This document shows positions 47,045 through 57,529 of a stretch of DNA of 64,000 bases, piece after piece. Numbering within the stretch: position 1 is the stretch's first letter; each line of letters opens with the position of its first letter. The stretch covers positions 12,586,001 through 12,650,000 of the forward strand of contig NC_088314.1 in NCBI RefSeq assembly GCF_910592395.1. Reading direction: 5' to 3'. The position numbers and the translations under genes are program-made. The DNA comes from Lineus longissimus. Taxonomy: Eukaryota > Nemertea > Pilidiophora > Heteronemertea > Lineidae. Under the pieces are notes generated by a model. That model did no database searches, had not been told where the DNA came from, and saw nothing but the letters and a program-made list of their open reading frames with translations.

Positions 47045-50000
47045 ATGGCGGACAATATCAGCAGTTCTTCAATTTCGAGTGATAGTGACGACGATTTAGC
47101 AAGTAGCGAGTGAATCAATATGGTTGCCATCCAAGTTGGGGAATTGGTTGAAATGCGGGAGGCAGGGAATCATATTCTCACAAAAGAGGAAATAGACATG
47201 ATAATTAACTTTTTGTGTACAGGTTGAGTTGATGGAGTATTGTTTTTGGTGTTAGTTTTATTGTGATAGTTCAAGATACTAATGTAACTTATTCATAATA
47301 TCATCGAGATGAACTCGAGGATCGCGTTATGGTGGCAGGAGAGGTTCAGGGGTACCAATTCGAGCCGAGTTTCAACTCGGAAGGCAGTGGCAATGGGTCT
47401 GGCTCGGAAACTTGGGCTTCTGAATCAGATTCTCATTCTGACGATCCGGACGGGGTGAAGGCCAAATGGGCATCAAGAATGAACACAACGGATTGGTACG
47501 TGTGTCAAACATTACTCGGAAGGCAGTGGCAATGGGTCTGGCTCGGAAACTTGGGCTTCTGAATCAGATTCTCATTCTGACGATCCGGACGGGGTGAAGG
47601 CCAAATGGGCATCAAGAATGAACACAACGGATTGGTACGTGTGTCAAACATTGTCTTAAAATGTCAGTTAGCCTAATGTTAACCTTCGAACTTTGGTCCG
47701 TGCTATGTATTTCCGAGAAAAGCCAAAGCGATGCAGAGAATCGGCCTACCCGGCCTTATTGTATTGTACAGTGGAACAGTCCATCCATGCATGTGTACAT
47801 CCCAAGTCCAAGATGCAGGCTTGGCTTGACTTACACTGTGAAGTGAATGCACCTGTAAAATAGCTGTAGCGCTTCCAAATACAACTTGACTTCCATACAT
47901 TTACAAGTATTTTTCTTCTAATTACTAGGTGCGACTGTGGAAAGGTGTGTGTGAATTCACCTTTACCTGAAGAAAATGCGTGCTGCTGTGAAAAGGTCCC
48001 CATTTTGAACAAGATGGAAGAATTCAATGCCGACCACGGTGGCGACATCGTATGCATTACTAAGCATCCAGGGTTCAGCTCCAACTGCCTGGATGTATGG
48101 GTTCTACAAGCGGCCTACAGGTTGTACCAGCAGGGTCGTATTTAACTTTTTTGTCTGCATGCGCCGCAGAAGAATCGAACCCATGACCAAGCACTACACT
48201 ACCGCTCAGGACTGAGAGTGAATGAAGGAAAGATGAAGAATCGAACCCATGACCAAGCACTACACCACCGCTCAGGACTGAGAGTGAATGAAAGAAAGAT
48301 GAAGAATCAAACCCATGACCAAGCACTACACCACCGCTCAGGACTGAGAGTGAATGAAAGAAAGATGAAGAATCGAACCCATGACCAATCACTACACCAC
48401 CGCTCTAGACTGAGAGGGAATCAAGGAAAGATGAAGAATCGAACCCATGACCAAGCACTACACCACCGCTCAAGACTGAGACGGAATGAAGGAAAGATGA
48501 AGAATCGAACCCATGACCAAACACTACACCACCGCTCAAGACTGAGAGTGAATGAAGGAAAGATGAAGAATCGAACCCATGACCAAGCACTACACCACCG
48601 CTCAGGACTGAGAGTGAATGAAGGAAAGATGAAGAATCGAACCCATGACCAAGCACTACACCACCGCTCAGAACTGAGAGTGAATGAAAGAAAGATGAAG
48701 AATCGAACCCATGACCAATCACTACACCACCGCTCTAGACTGAGAGGGAATCAAGGAAAGATGAAGAATCGAACCCATGACCAAGCACTACACCACCACT
48801 CAAGACTGAGAGGGAATGAAGGAAAGATGAAGAATCGAACCCATGACCAAGCACTACACCACCGCTCTAGACTGAGAGGGAATGAAGGAAAGATGAAGAA
48901 TCGAACCCATGACCAAGCACTACACCACCGCTCTAGACTGAGAGGGAATGAAGGAAAGATGAAGAATCGAACCCATGACCAAGCACTACACCACCGCTCA
49001 GGACTGAAAGTGATTAACAAAAAGAAGTTACTATAGTGAACAATGCTCATTGCCTGTTTACCGAGTCCACCAAATGCCCTTTTCGCATGACCATCGCTTC
49101 CCCTGCTAACACAAAGTCGAACGACCCCTATAATTGATTGTGTCAGATTTGTAAACACACATTACAAGACATACAAGCATTGACCATTGAGATTCGTCTG
49201 TCCGCCCAGTATGATAATGAGGACAGTTAGGTGTAAAACATGGAATATGTGCTGGAACGAAAGGTGCATAAATCGGCCCGGTATGTTAGTGGTATGTGGT
49301 ATGTTAGTGGTATGTGGTATGTTAAATTAGAACGTGCCGATAGTGATAATAATAATGAAGAGAGTGTAATTGTATCAATATATTACCGTACTTAATCGGT
49401 AATAATGAGGATACTAGGAATAAATAAAATCACAATATGCCTATCGATAAAACTCAAGGTTTGACGGAGTAAATGAAACCATATATAGCTAAATATTACG
49501 ACTAAGCGAAAGTATAATAGGAGTTTATAATACGTAACCATATATACGTATAAAGGAAAAGTTAACAAGTGATAGTGACGATAATAATGATAATAATAAT
49601 GATGAGAGTGTAATTGTATCAATATATTACTGTACTAATCGGTAATAATGTGGATACTAGGAATAAATAAAATCACAATATGGCTATCGATAAAACTCTA
49701 GTGAATGAAACCATATAGCTAAATATTACGACTAAGCGAAAGTATAATAGGCGTTTATAATACGTAACCATATATACGAATAAGGAAAAGATAACAAAAT
49801 ATGATGAGAGTGTAATTGTATCAATATATTACCGTACTTAATCGGTAATAATGAGGATACTAGGAATAAATAAAATCACAATATGCCTATCGATAAAACT
49901 CAAGGTTTGACGGAGTGAATGAATAATGAAAGTATAATAGGCGTTTACAATACGTAACCATATATACGCATAAAGGAAAAGAAAACATGTAATAGTGACG

Positions 50001-51792
50001 ACAATATATATTACTGTACTTAATCGGTAATAATGAGGATACTAGGAATAAATAACATCACAATATGCCTATCGATAAGGAAAAGATAACAAGTGATAGT
50101 GACAGTGTAATTGTATCAATATATTACTGTACTTAATCGGTAATAATGAGGATACTTGGAATAAATAACATCACAATATGCCTATCGATAAAACTCTAGT
50201 GAATGAAACCATATAGCTAAATATTACGACTAAGCGAAAGTATAATAGGCGTTTATAATACGTAACCATATATACGAATAAGGAAAAGATAACAAGTGAT
50301 AGTGACGATAATAATGATAATACGATAATACGATTCTGTAATTCCCTTTTCCTTGGTTGTCCCAATTCAACAATTATACCCCTACAGAAGGTACAAAATT
50401 CTGCCGCTCGCCTAATTACCAAGACCAAGAAACGATCTTCCATTTCCCCAGTACTCAGGTCTCTACATTGGCTTCCTGTGCAACAGCGCATCAAGTACAA
50501 GGTTCTCCTTCTTACTTACAAGTGTCTTCACCAACTTGCTCCCCAATACCTTTCAGAACTTCTCTCCGTTCATACCGTTTCTCGAACTCTGCGCTCTTCA
50601 TCGGCCGTTCTTCTGTCTATCCCAAAGACCAATGTCATGTCAGTCGGTGGTAGAGCATTTTCAATTGGAGCCCCTCAGCTGTGGAACAAACTTCCTTCAA
50701 CTGTTAGGAACTGCAGCTCTCTGTTATCTTTCAAGGGACAACTTAAACATTTGCTTTTTAAAGAGGCCTATCAAGCGCTTTGAGCGGCCAGTTAATGGTT
50801 GGATACTGCGCTATATAAGACTCGTATTATATTATATTATTAATAATAATGATGAGAGTGTAATTGTATCAATATATATATAAAGGAAAAGATAACAAGT
50901 GATAGTGACGATAATAATGATAATAATACTAATGAGAGTGTAATTGTATCAATATATTACCGTACTAATCGGGATACTAGGAATAAATAACATCACAATA
51001 TGCCTATCGATAAAACTCTAGTGAATGAAACCATATAGCTAAATATTACGACTAAGCGAAAGTATAATAGGCGTTTATAATACGTAACCATATTTTACTA
51101 TCAGATCCATAGAATAGCAAAGATCAGACGATACCTGGACAATACCACCTGTGCCAGAGTAATAAATGCGCTAATAACATCTCGCCTGGATTTCCAAAAC
51201 GGTCTTTTGCTCGGATTACCGGGCTGTGAAATCCAGCGCCTTCAAAAAGCACAAAATGCTAGTGCTCGCCTCTTAACCAGGTCCAAAAAGAGAGAGCACA
51301 TAACCCCTATTTTAAAATCTCTTCATTGGTTGCCGGTGACATCACGTATCGACTACAAAGTTCTTCTCACAACCCACAAGGTCATCCATCATGAGGAGAG
51401 CCCACAGTATATGAAGGAACTTCTCAGTCTCCGTGCGCCCGGCCGCAGACTTCGGTCCTCGGATGACCCTTGGCTCCTTGCCATCCCACGTTCAAATGGG
51501 GTCTTCGGGGATCGATCTCTGTGTGTCCGGGCCGCGGGGCTGTGGAACGCCCTTCCAAGCTGGTTACGTGATGTCACTGTGCTAAACACTTTTAAGAGTA
51601 AACTCAAAACTCATCTTTTTATCCTAACATATTCAGAGTAGGCCATACATGTTTTAAATATTGATATTTTCCGGATGTTTTTAAACTGTTTTTTATCCTC
51701 ATGAAATCACCACTTTTAATGTACTCATTTAATATTATGTACAGTGCTTAGAAAATGTATGCACCATTATTTTAGCACTTTAAATCAAATAA

Positions 51793-51823
<31 letters not shown>

Positions 51824-52923
51824 CGAATAAGGAAAAGTTAACAAGTGATAGTGACGATAATAATGATAATAATAATGATGAGAGTGTAATTCTATCAATA
51901 TATTACTGTACTAATCGGTAATAATGTGGATACTAGGAATAAATAAAATCACAATATGGCTATCGATAAAACTCTAGTGAATGAAACCATATAGCTAAAT
52001 ATTATGACTAAGCAAAAGTATAATAGGCGTTTATAATACGTAACCATTATACACATCAAGGAAAAGAAGACGAAAACAAACGTACAGTAGAACCTCTCTA
52101 TTCAGGACACCCTTGGGACTGACAAGTGCTGTCTTTAATAGAGAGGTGTCCTGATTAGAGAGGTCAAATTGAATGGAAACAACCAATTTGGGACCAAAGC
52201 TAATGTCCTTACCAGAGAGGTTGTCCTTACTAGAGAGGTCTCCGCTAAGAGAGGTTCTACTGTATATAATTCACTACATAAACAAATAAATGTAATAGTG
52301 ACGATAATAGTGATAATAATAATGATGAGAGTGTAATTGTATCAATATATTACTGTACTAATCGGTAATAATGAGGATACTAGGAATAAATAACATCACG
52401 ATATGCCTATCGATAAAACTCTAGTGAATGACCAGAAGAAACACCGAGTGGGCATAGACAGGGAGATCAATATGAATATGTAAGTTCAACATAGAAATAA
52501 TTATACTTTTGTAATTAGGTTTAGCCAACCAGAGTCATATATCATTACAAGTCAATAGTCAGCCCTAAATACAAAACAATAATCTAGGGTAAAGTTGGTT
52601 TAGTTATGTTATGCAAATCAATATATTTATTTACAAGAAGAAGAAGATGGTTCAACAATTCAAAATGATGTTATCGTTAAGCATTTAAATTTTTCCGGAA
52701 TTTGCACATACTGGTACATCACCAGAAGCTAAAATGAATGCCATTATCTTTCAGGAAATACAGATACATCGCATATCGTCAGCTAGTTGCCTGGTGCTGG
52801 GGCTTCCTCGGGAAAGAAAATCGAGTGCCGCTGCCAGCCTGTGCTTTGGATGTGATTCGAAAGACATTTCCAGCTGAAGGAGAACTTGTAGGTTTTAAAT
52901 ACCCCACTCTCAAGAAAAAGTAA
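47045..52923 (+). CDS. P2X7 ballast-domain-like protein, four exons (exon 1 carries a stop)
   Basis: Exons 47309-47495, 47929-48120 and 52755-52923 join in phase across GT-AG introns. They encode a small cysteine-rich protein: GYQFEPSF, then TDWCDCGKVC, ENACCCEKVP, CITKHPGFSSNCL and WVLQAAYRKYRYIAYRQL, ending WCWGFLGKENRVPLPAC. This is the cysteine pattern of the cytoplasmic ballast domain of P2X7 (zinc-binding), without any channel part. Such stand-alone proteins are common in invertebrates. A first exon 47045-47222 fits in phase but has an in-frame TGA at 47111, so translation may start at the ATG 47329 instead. From there the protein is 175 aa. It ends 27 bp from the stop of the convergent THAP gene. 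Confidence 0.82.
47375..47652 (+). repeat. 139-bp tandem duplication over an exon and its splice donor
   Basis: The copies 47375-47513 and 47514-47652 are nearly identical. The first includes the 3' half of the P2X7-like exon 2 and its donor (GTACGTG after 47495). The second repeats that coding tail and donor at 47635. The period is not a multiple of three, so only use of the first donor keeps the protein in frame. Confidence 0.9.
48165..49012. repeat. 66-bp minisatellite with a tRNA-like B box
   Basis: About 13 copies of a 66-bp unit (GATGAAGAATCGAACCCATG, then ACCAAGCACTACACCACCGC, then TCAGGACTGAGAGTGAATGAA). The minus strand of each unit contains GGTGGTGTAGTG and GGGTTCGATTC, close to a tRNA A box and B box. 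The unit length is divisible by three, so long ORFs run on both strands; this explains them without a gene. It lies in the last intron of the P2X7-like gene. Confidence 0.9.
50330..50850 (+). pseudogene. LINE 3' fragment (reverse transcriptase C-terminal part)
   Basis: The plus strand encodes SPVLRSLHWLPVQQRIKYKV and GAPQLWNKLPSTVRN, the conserved region after the reverse transcriptase in L2/CR1-like LINEs. It ends at a stop near 50783. The 3' end GCGCTATATAAGACTC and a TATTA tail follow. It is strongly 5' truncated. Confidence 0.8.
51089..51825 (+). pseudogene. Second LINE 3' fragment, different family member
   Basis: Encodes NALITSRLDFQNGLLLGLPG, then LHWLPVTSRIDYKV and RAAGLWNALPSWLRD. 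It ends at a stop at 51639 and an ATT-repeat tail at about 51793-51817. Homologous to but clearly diverged from the fragment at 50330, so the two are separate insertions. Confidence 0.8.
52085..52262. mobile_element. pogo/Tigger-like MITE, 178 bp
   Basis: The ends CAGTAGAACCTCTCT and, inverted, CAGTAGAACCTCTCT are identical over 15 bp and flanked by TA on both sides. Inner words of the type GAGAGGTTGTCC repeat. No coding capacity. Confidence 0.8.
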
Positions 52924-52950
52924 GACACAAGTTAGTGAAAGACTGAAAGT

Positions 52951-55900
52951 TCATTTGTTGTTAAAACGACGGAACGTTGTCTGGTACTTTTCAACAGCAG
53001 TGGCTTTGTCTGGATGATCGTAGCTTGCGCACAGTGCCTCGTACGTGTTCTTCTTCTCAGGTTGGATATTGTTGATGCATCTTCGTTGGACTTCAGGAAG
53101 TAATCTCTGGATGTAATCTGTGAATAGAATATTCTGAGTAAGATTTGTACTGGTGTTAACTGTGATAGATTATTATTAATTTTAATATTTGAAAGCATTT
53201 AAATAAATTTATTAATAAATGGTCATAATTTTGTAATTACTAATTTCTTTTGGCCTTACCGTGTGTGCTAGCTTTCTTGATGGGACGAACAGAGTAAGCC
53301 CCCTTCTTGACTTTTGGAAATATGATTGACCATCTTTCATCACCTGTGCGTGTTACTGCCTGGTCTTTGTTTCCATTCTCATTGTAGTGTAGTCCTGCTA
53401 GGTACAACCTGAAAGTAATTGTTAGAGAAGTAAGTACAGGATGCACCATTAAAAAAAGGGACATGTTGTGTGTGTCTTCATATTACAGTATTCATTGGTG
53501 TATTATGTAATGAAATATTTCATCACCTAAATGTTAGAGAATGTATGTTTTACCTGCTTTTCATTCCTTCATGATGGAAATGCAGCTGCTTTGGGGCGAA
53601 GTGGTTTATGACACTATGGAAAGCCTCAAGTCCGGGCGTCTGCTTCCCACATGAGAGCTTTCCAATATCATTCACGAATCGGGTTGCTGTTATCACCTTG
53701 GTCACTTTGGTGGACACTTTGGTTCCTGGAATTTAAAGGGGAAATGGTCAATCATGTCCACATTACTATGATGCAATTCTGCCATGGAGATAACTTAGGC
53801 AGCTAATTAATTTAGATGTACTGTTTGGTATAAAATCATTTTTGCATCCATCTGTATACTAACATTAGAACATCGACAATTTCTCAGAGTTGCTGACAGA
53901 ACCAACTTGGGGTGTCTCTATCTCTTGGGGCAAAGGGAGATTAGAAAGTGACACAAGGTCTTACCTGCTTCAAACCACATCTTGTTTCTCCTTGCATTTT
54001 TCTTTATTCTTTTGTGAGCACATTTGGGGAATAATTCTCCATGGCCTGTATGGACATTGTGCATGTGGTCAACCAGAGACAACCACTTTGCCTTGAGTAG
54101 CGCGCTGTCCCCTTCCGGTGTTTTTGATGCAATGAAATACACATGATTCATCATGGACTAGCACCAGTCTGCTGCTAGTTGGCAGTCCTTTTCCTTTGAA
54201 ATCTTGAGGATTTTCTTCTTCAGATCTGGAAATATAAAAAAAGGAAAAAACACACCTTATGATAAAAAATATTTTTGCATCAATGAATGGGTTATTGGAT
54301 TAGTAGGCCCGGTGGCCATAGAAAACATGCCATGATGAAAAGCATGCAGTCATGCAGGGGTTCGTTGGGGGCATGCCTGTATGCCTATAATCGACTCACT
54401 CTTGGCAAGGTGCCACACATCAAAGAAGTGTTTCGTATCAGGAAGGTTCTCGCGCAGCCATTTCGCAATCATAACGTGGCGATCTGTAATGATGCTGTAC
54501 ATAACAATCCCTTCCTCTTGCAGAACTTTGGTGCATCGAATTAGACCCTCTTTTTCCATGTGAACTGATGATTTCACCTCAGTAGACTAGAATGAGATAT
54601 ACATGTAATGAGGTGTATTAATGATACATGTAGATGATAGCCAGCATTTGCCAGGTGCTCAAATACAAAACAATTGAATATTCATGTATTGCAATACTGA
54701 CCTGAACAAGTTCGATGTCCAGGATTTTCTTCGTCTCCAGATCCATGAGTGTATAGCAGCCATACTTTGCAGAATGCCACGGTGTATCAGAACGCCCATC
54801 GACTCCAACCACCAAGGGATAATCTGCTTCCTTCACAGCATCCAAGATTTCTCTCTGCTCTTGTCTCCATGCATCCTGAACAGCTGGCCAGAGGAACCGT
54901 GACTGATGTACGAAAAAAGTGTTCCTATGGATGGACTGGCAACCAAGGATTCTCATCACCTGCAGGATTTTGGATGGAATTGCCCCAGAAAATAAAATGG
55001 CGCTTGATAGGAGAACATTCCCTGCTGGGATCCTATTGTTGTACATTGGTTGACTGTTCCAAGTTCTGTAATGATAGAAATATGTTTTTGTTTAATAAGA
55101 CATGTAATAACTCTAAGTCCAATTAGTTTGGGTAGGCCTACATAACAAACTTCAAAGTTCAATGTGGTTGTATTAGACTTGCCTTTCAAATATACAATGT
55201 TTGTTGACACATCTCTGGGAGACAGATATGAAGGTGCCAATCTTCTTGATGGTTCGAGTCGACTCGGTACTGCAAACAGGGCATGTGGCGAACAGGTTCA
55301 TGAAGCAGGAATGGACGACGATGTAATTCTTCTCTGCTATAGGATCTTTTCTGAAATTGTAATAATTGAAAACATAAAAACAAGAAAATGTTGGCCCCAT
55401 TACTTACAAGCTAGAATACAAGTACAGGCATGAAGAAAATATGCTAGTAATATACTAACTCTGTCTCATTAGCGTCATCAGAAAAAGTTGTTTCATCATC
55501 CCTGTCGCAGCTATCTGGTTCATAGTCTGAATCAGTGTCGATCAGATAGATATTGATAGATATGGTGGTGAAGTCTTTGATTGTATATTCTGTGACCTGA
55601 ATGAAAGAGATGATGATTTCCATTTTTTAAATATATGTACTTTTCACGCTGAATTGAGAAAGAGGGGCAGAGCATGAGCATGCTGGCAGTGGGTCAGTTC
55701 GAGTGCCTGTAAATAGGAACAGAACTTGCGTCTTAGTTTTATAGACACCCAAAACAAACATGACAAATTATAGGGATAATTTACTGTGCAAAATCATGAC
55801 AATGGCATTATATTCATTGTGTTATTGAACTCACCAATTGTGACTGAGGTGGTTCCCACCTGGACCCTTATGGACCGATGATACTTCCGAAAATTGGTCT

Positions 55901-56835
55901 GCACCTCCACAGTCCGGCTTGTTGGAAGTTCTGTCACCTCGGGCATTTCTGTCATATCTGGTGGGGTGTCTGCTGCTACAGCTGCCAGTGCATCATCAAG
56001 GTCCTGAAATGTCAAGTGTTGTATGTATGAATATTTCTTTTGCTTGCAGCCCTGGTATGATTATGATATTAGTCTTTTTATTGAGTAGTGGACCAAAAAT
56101 CTCAAGCAGGCCTACCATACCACTATACCAATACCAGTGCACTTCAGGGATGTCAATCAGTAGCAATAGCACCGACACAGGCAGGGGCTACAATTAAACT
56201 GGGGTTACATTAATATGCTACCCTAGTCCCTATTTAAAACCCTGCTATCAGTTACCATCACTATACTCGGAGTACTAATAGCCTAACGTTTTGTTACCAT
56301 GGTTACATAAAGCTTAATTTTTTTCCCTCAATTCATCATTTCATTTACACAACGTATAGTACATGTAGTATGGAACATACCCTTATTTGCTCCCTTTTTG
56401 CTACAGCTGACCTTATCTTCGGTGTTTGAGAGGCCGGTATGTTTGTTGGTGTCGCAGTGGAGCATGCGGCTGTCAGTGTCACTGTCACTGCAGGCGATAC
56501 ATGAGAGGAACCATGCAATGGTCTGCGTGGCATCAGGTCAGGATTAGGCCGGGCATGATCAACCAAACACCATCTCGTCTTCTTTGCCCTCTCTGGATCG
56601 TTTGCTTCCAAAAACCGTATTTGACCGAGGTTTGAAGAGTGATCGGCACAAAGACGTGAAGTCCCGGCAGCAAAAACAAAATCCGCTCGCGTCCTAGCAA
56701 CCAGTGAACACCAAAATCTGAAGCGATCCGGTGACTTATCCCGTTGGGGAACTCAAAGACACCGATGCTATCCCTGAGTTTGGATTTATTACAGTTCCAA
56801 GCTGCACAGCGATTACCTCCATCCTTTCTAGGCAT
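52951..56835 (-). pseudogene. THAP plus DDE transposase-like gene, ten exons, one frameshift and one stop
   Basis: Exons on the minus strand: 56835-56381, 56003-55835, 55589-55460, 55350-55183, 55065-54702, 54586-54400, 54225-53965, 53725-53554, 53408-53260, 53117-52951. All phases agree, giving about 740 aa. Exon 1 starts MPRKDGGNRCAAWNC and holds a THAP zinc-finger domain (later FWCSLVA and LCADHS), but a one-base shift interrupts it after VFEFPN. Then come a CPVC motif, GNVLLSSAILFSGA, VVGVDGRSDTPWHSAKYG, YSIITDRHVMIAKWLREN, FFDVWHLAK, HTGHGELFPKC and GLEAFHSVINHFAPK. Exon 7 has a TAG at about 54155. The architecture is like Kolobok-type transposases (moderate confidence). Intron 4 is a GC-AG intron (AG|GCAAGT at 55182). 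Confidence 0.82.
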
Positions 56836-57529
56836 TTTGCCTCCATCGTGCGGTCAAATTATTTGTCAAACATAGGAAGTATTATAGTCAAAATCAGCGA
56901 GAAGAAACACGGGCGAAATGTACACAACATGCACTGTCAATGGATATGATGGAGCTATAAAGCGGTCTACCTGAGCGCGAAGAGGATATGTTCCGCGCTA
57001 ATCTTTAGGACCGTTTAATTGCGCGGCAATCTCGAGATCGCGCAAGGGTGAGCGTGCGCTTTTTGCCGATTGCGCATTTTAGAGATGATGATACTTTTAC
57101 ATGTTCAGCTTTGCATTGCCATTGGTAGCTTTATTTTTCACCTAATTGTTTGCTACACCAACAGTCACATTACTGTCATGTGACTGTCTATGGGATGCTG
57201 AAAGTAAATTAATTTAATACCGGCCAAAGTTGACTGTCGAGTGGTTGATTTGTATTTTGTACACGGTAATACGTCATCAACATGGCGGCGCATTTATGTA
57301 GCAGACGATGATTTCAGGCCTGTATAGCCAGTTGCAAATGTGGCTCTAATATAACAGTGAATGAGTGTAAAAGATAAAATACGCTTTTGAATGTTTTTAT
57401 TAATCACATGTTTACATATGAGTATGGAAAAATCGGGTTTTTTTACATTGTGCTTTGCCTTTAATGTTTTCTGTAAAAGACACAGGGAGTACAGTACACA
57501 AAAGGACCATGAAAACATTGGATACTTAC
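56836..57529. other. Upstream of the THAP gene, no gene seen
   Basis: GC-richer sequence at 56960-57070 (GCGCGGCAATCTCGAGATCGC) could be part of a promoter for the THAP gene. A short ATG-led reading frame after CATCAACATGGCGGC at 57279 is too short to call. Confidence 0.4.

Larger units (their letters stand above)
49330..52440. repeat. AT-rich satellite, unit about 240 bp, with inserted elements
   Basis: Repeated words in fixed order include GAGAGTGTAATTGTATCAAT, CGGTAATAATG, GATACTAGGAATAAATAA, GCCTATCGATAAAACTC, AATATTACGACTAAGCGAAA, TTATAATACGTAACCATATA and GTGATAGTGACGATAATAAT. Units vary by internal deletions. Two LINE fragments (50330-50850 and 51089-51825) and a MITE (52085-52262) interrupt the array. 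Confidence 0.85.

Noticed and set aside
48218-49036. 272-codon plus-strand ORF of MKNRTHDQALHHRS repeats
   Set aside because: It is the translation of a 66-bp minisatellite whose opposite strand is equally open; there is no splice or family support.
47030-57270. Defined inverted ends around the ballast-domain and THAP-DDE gene pair
   Set aside because: Only an 11-bp match (ATTACCGTGTA) was found and no target duplication; kept as a weak hint only.
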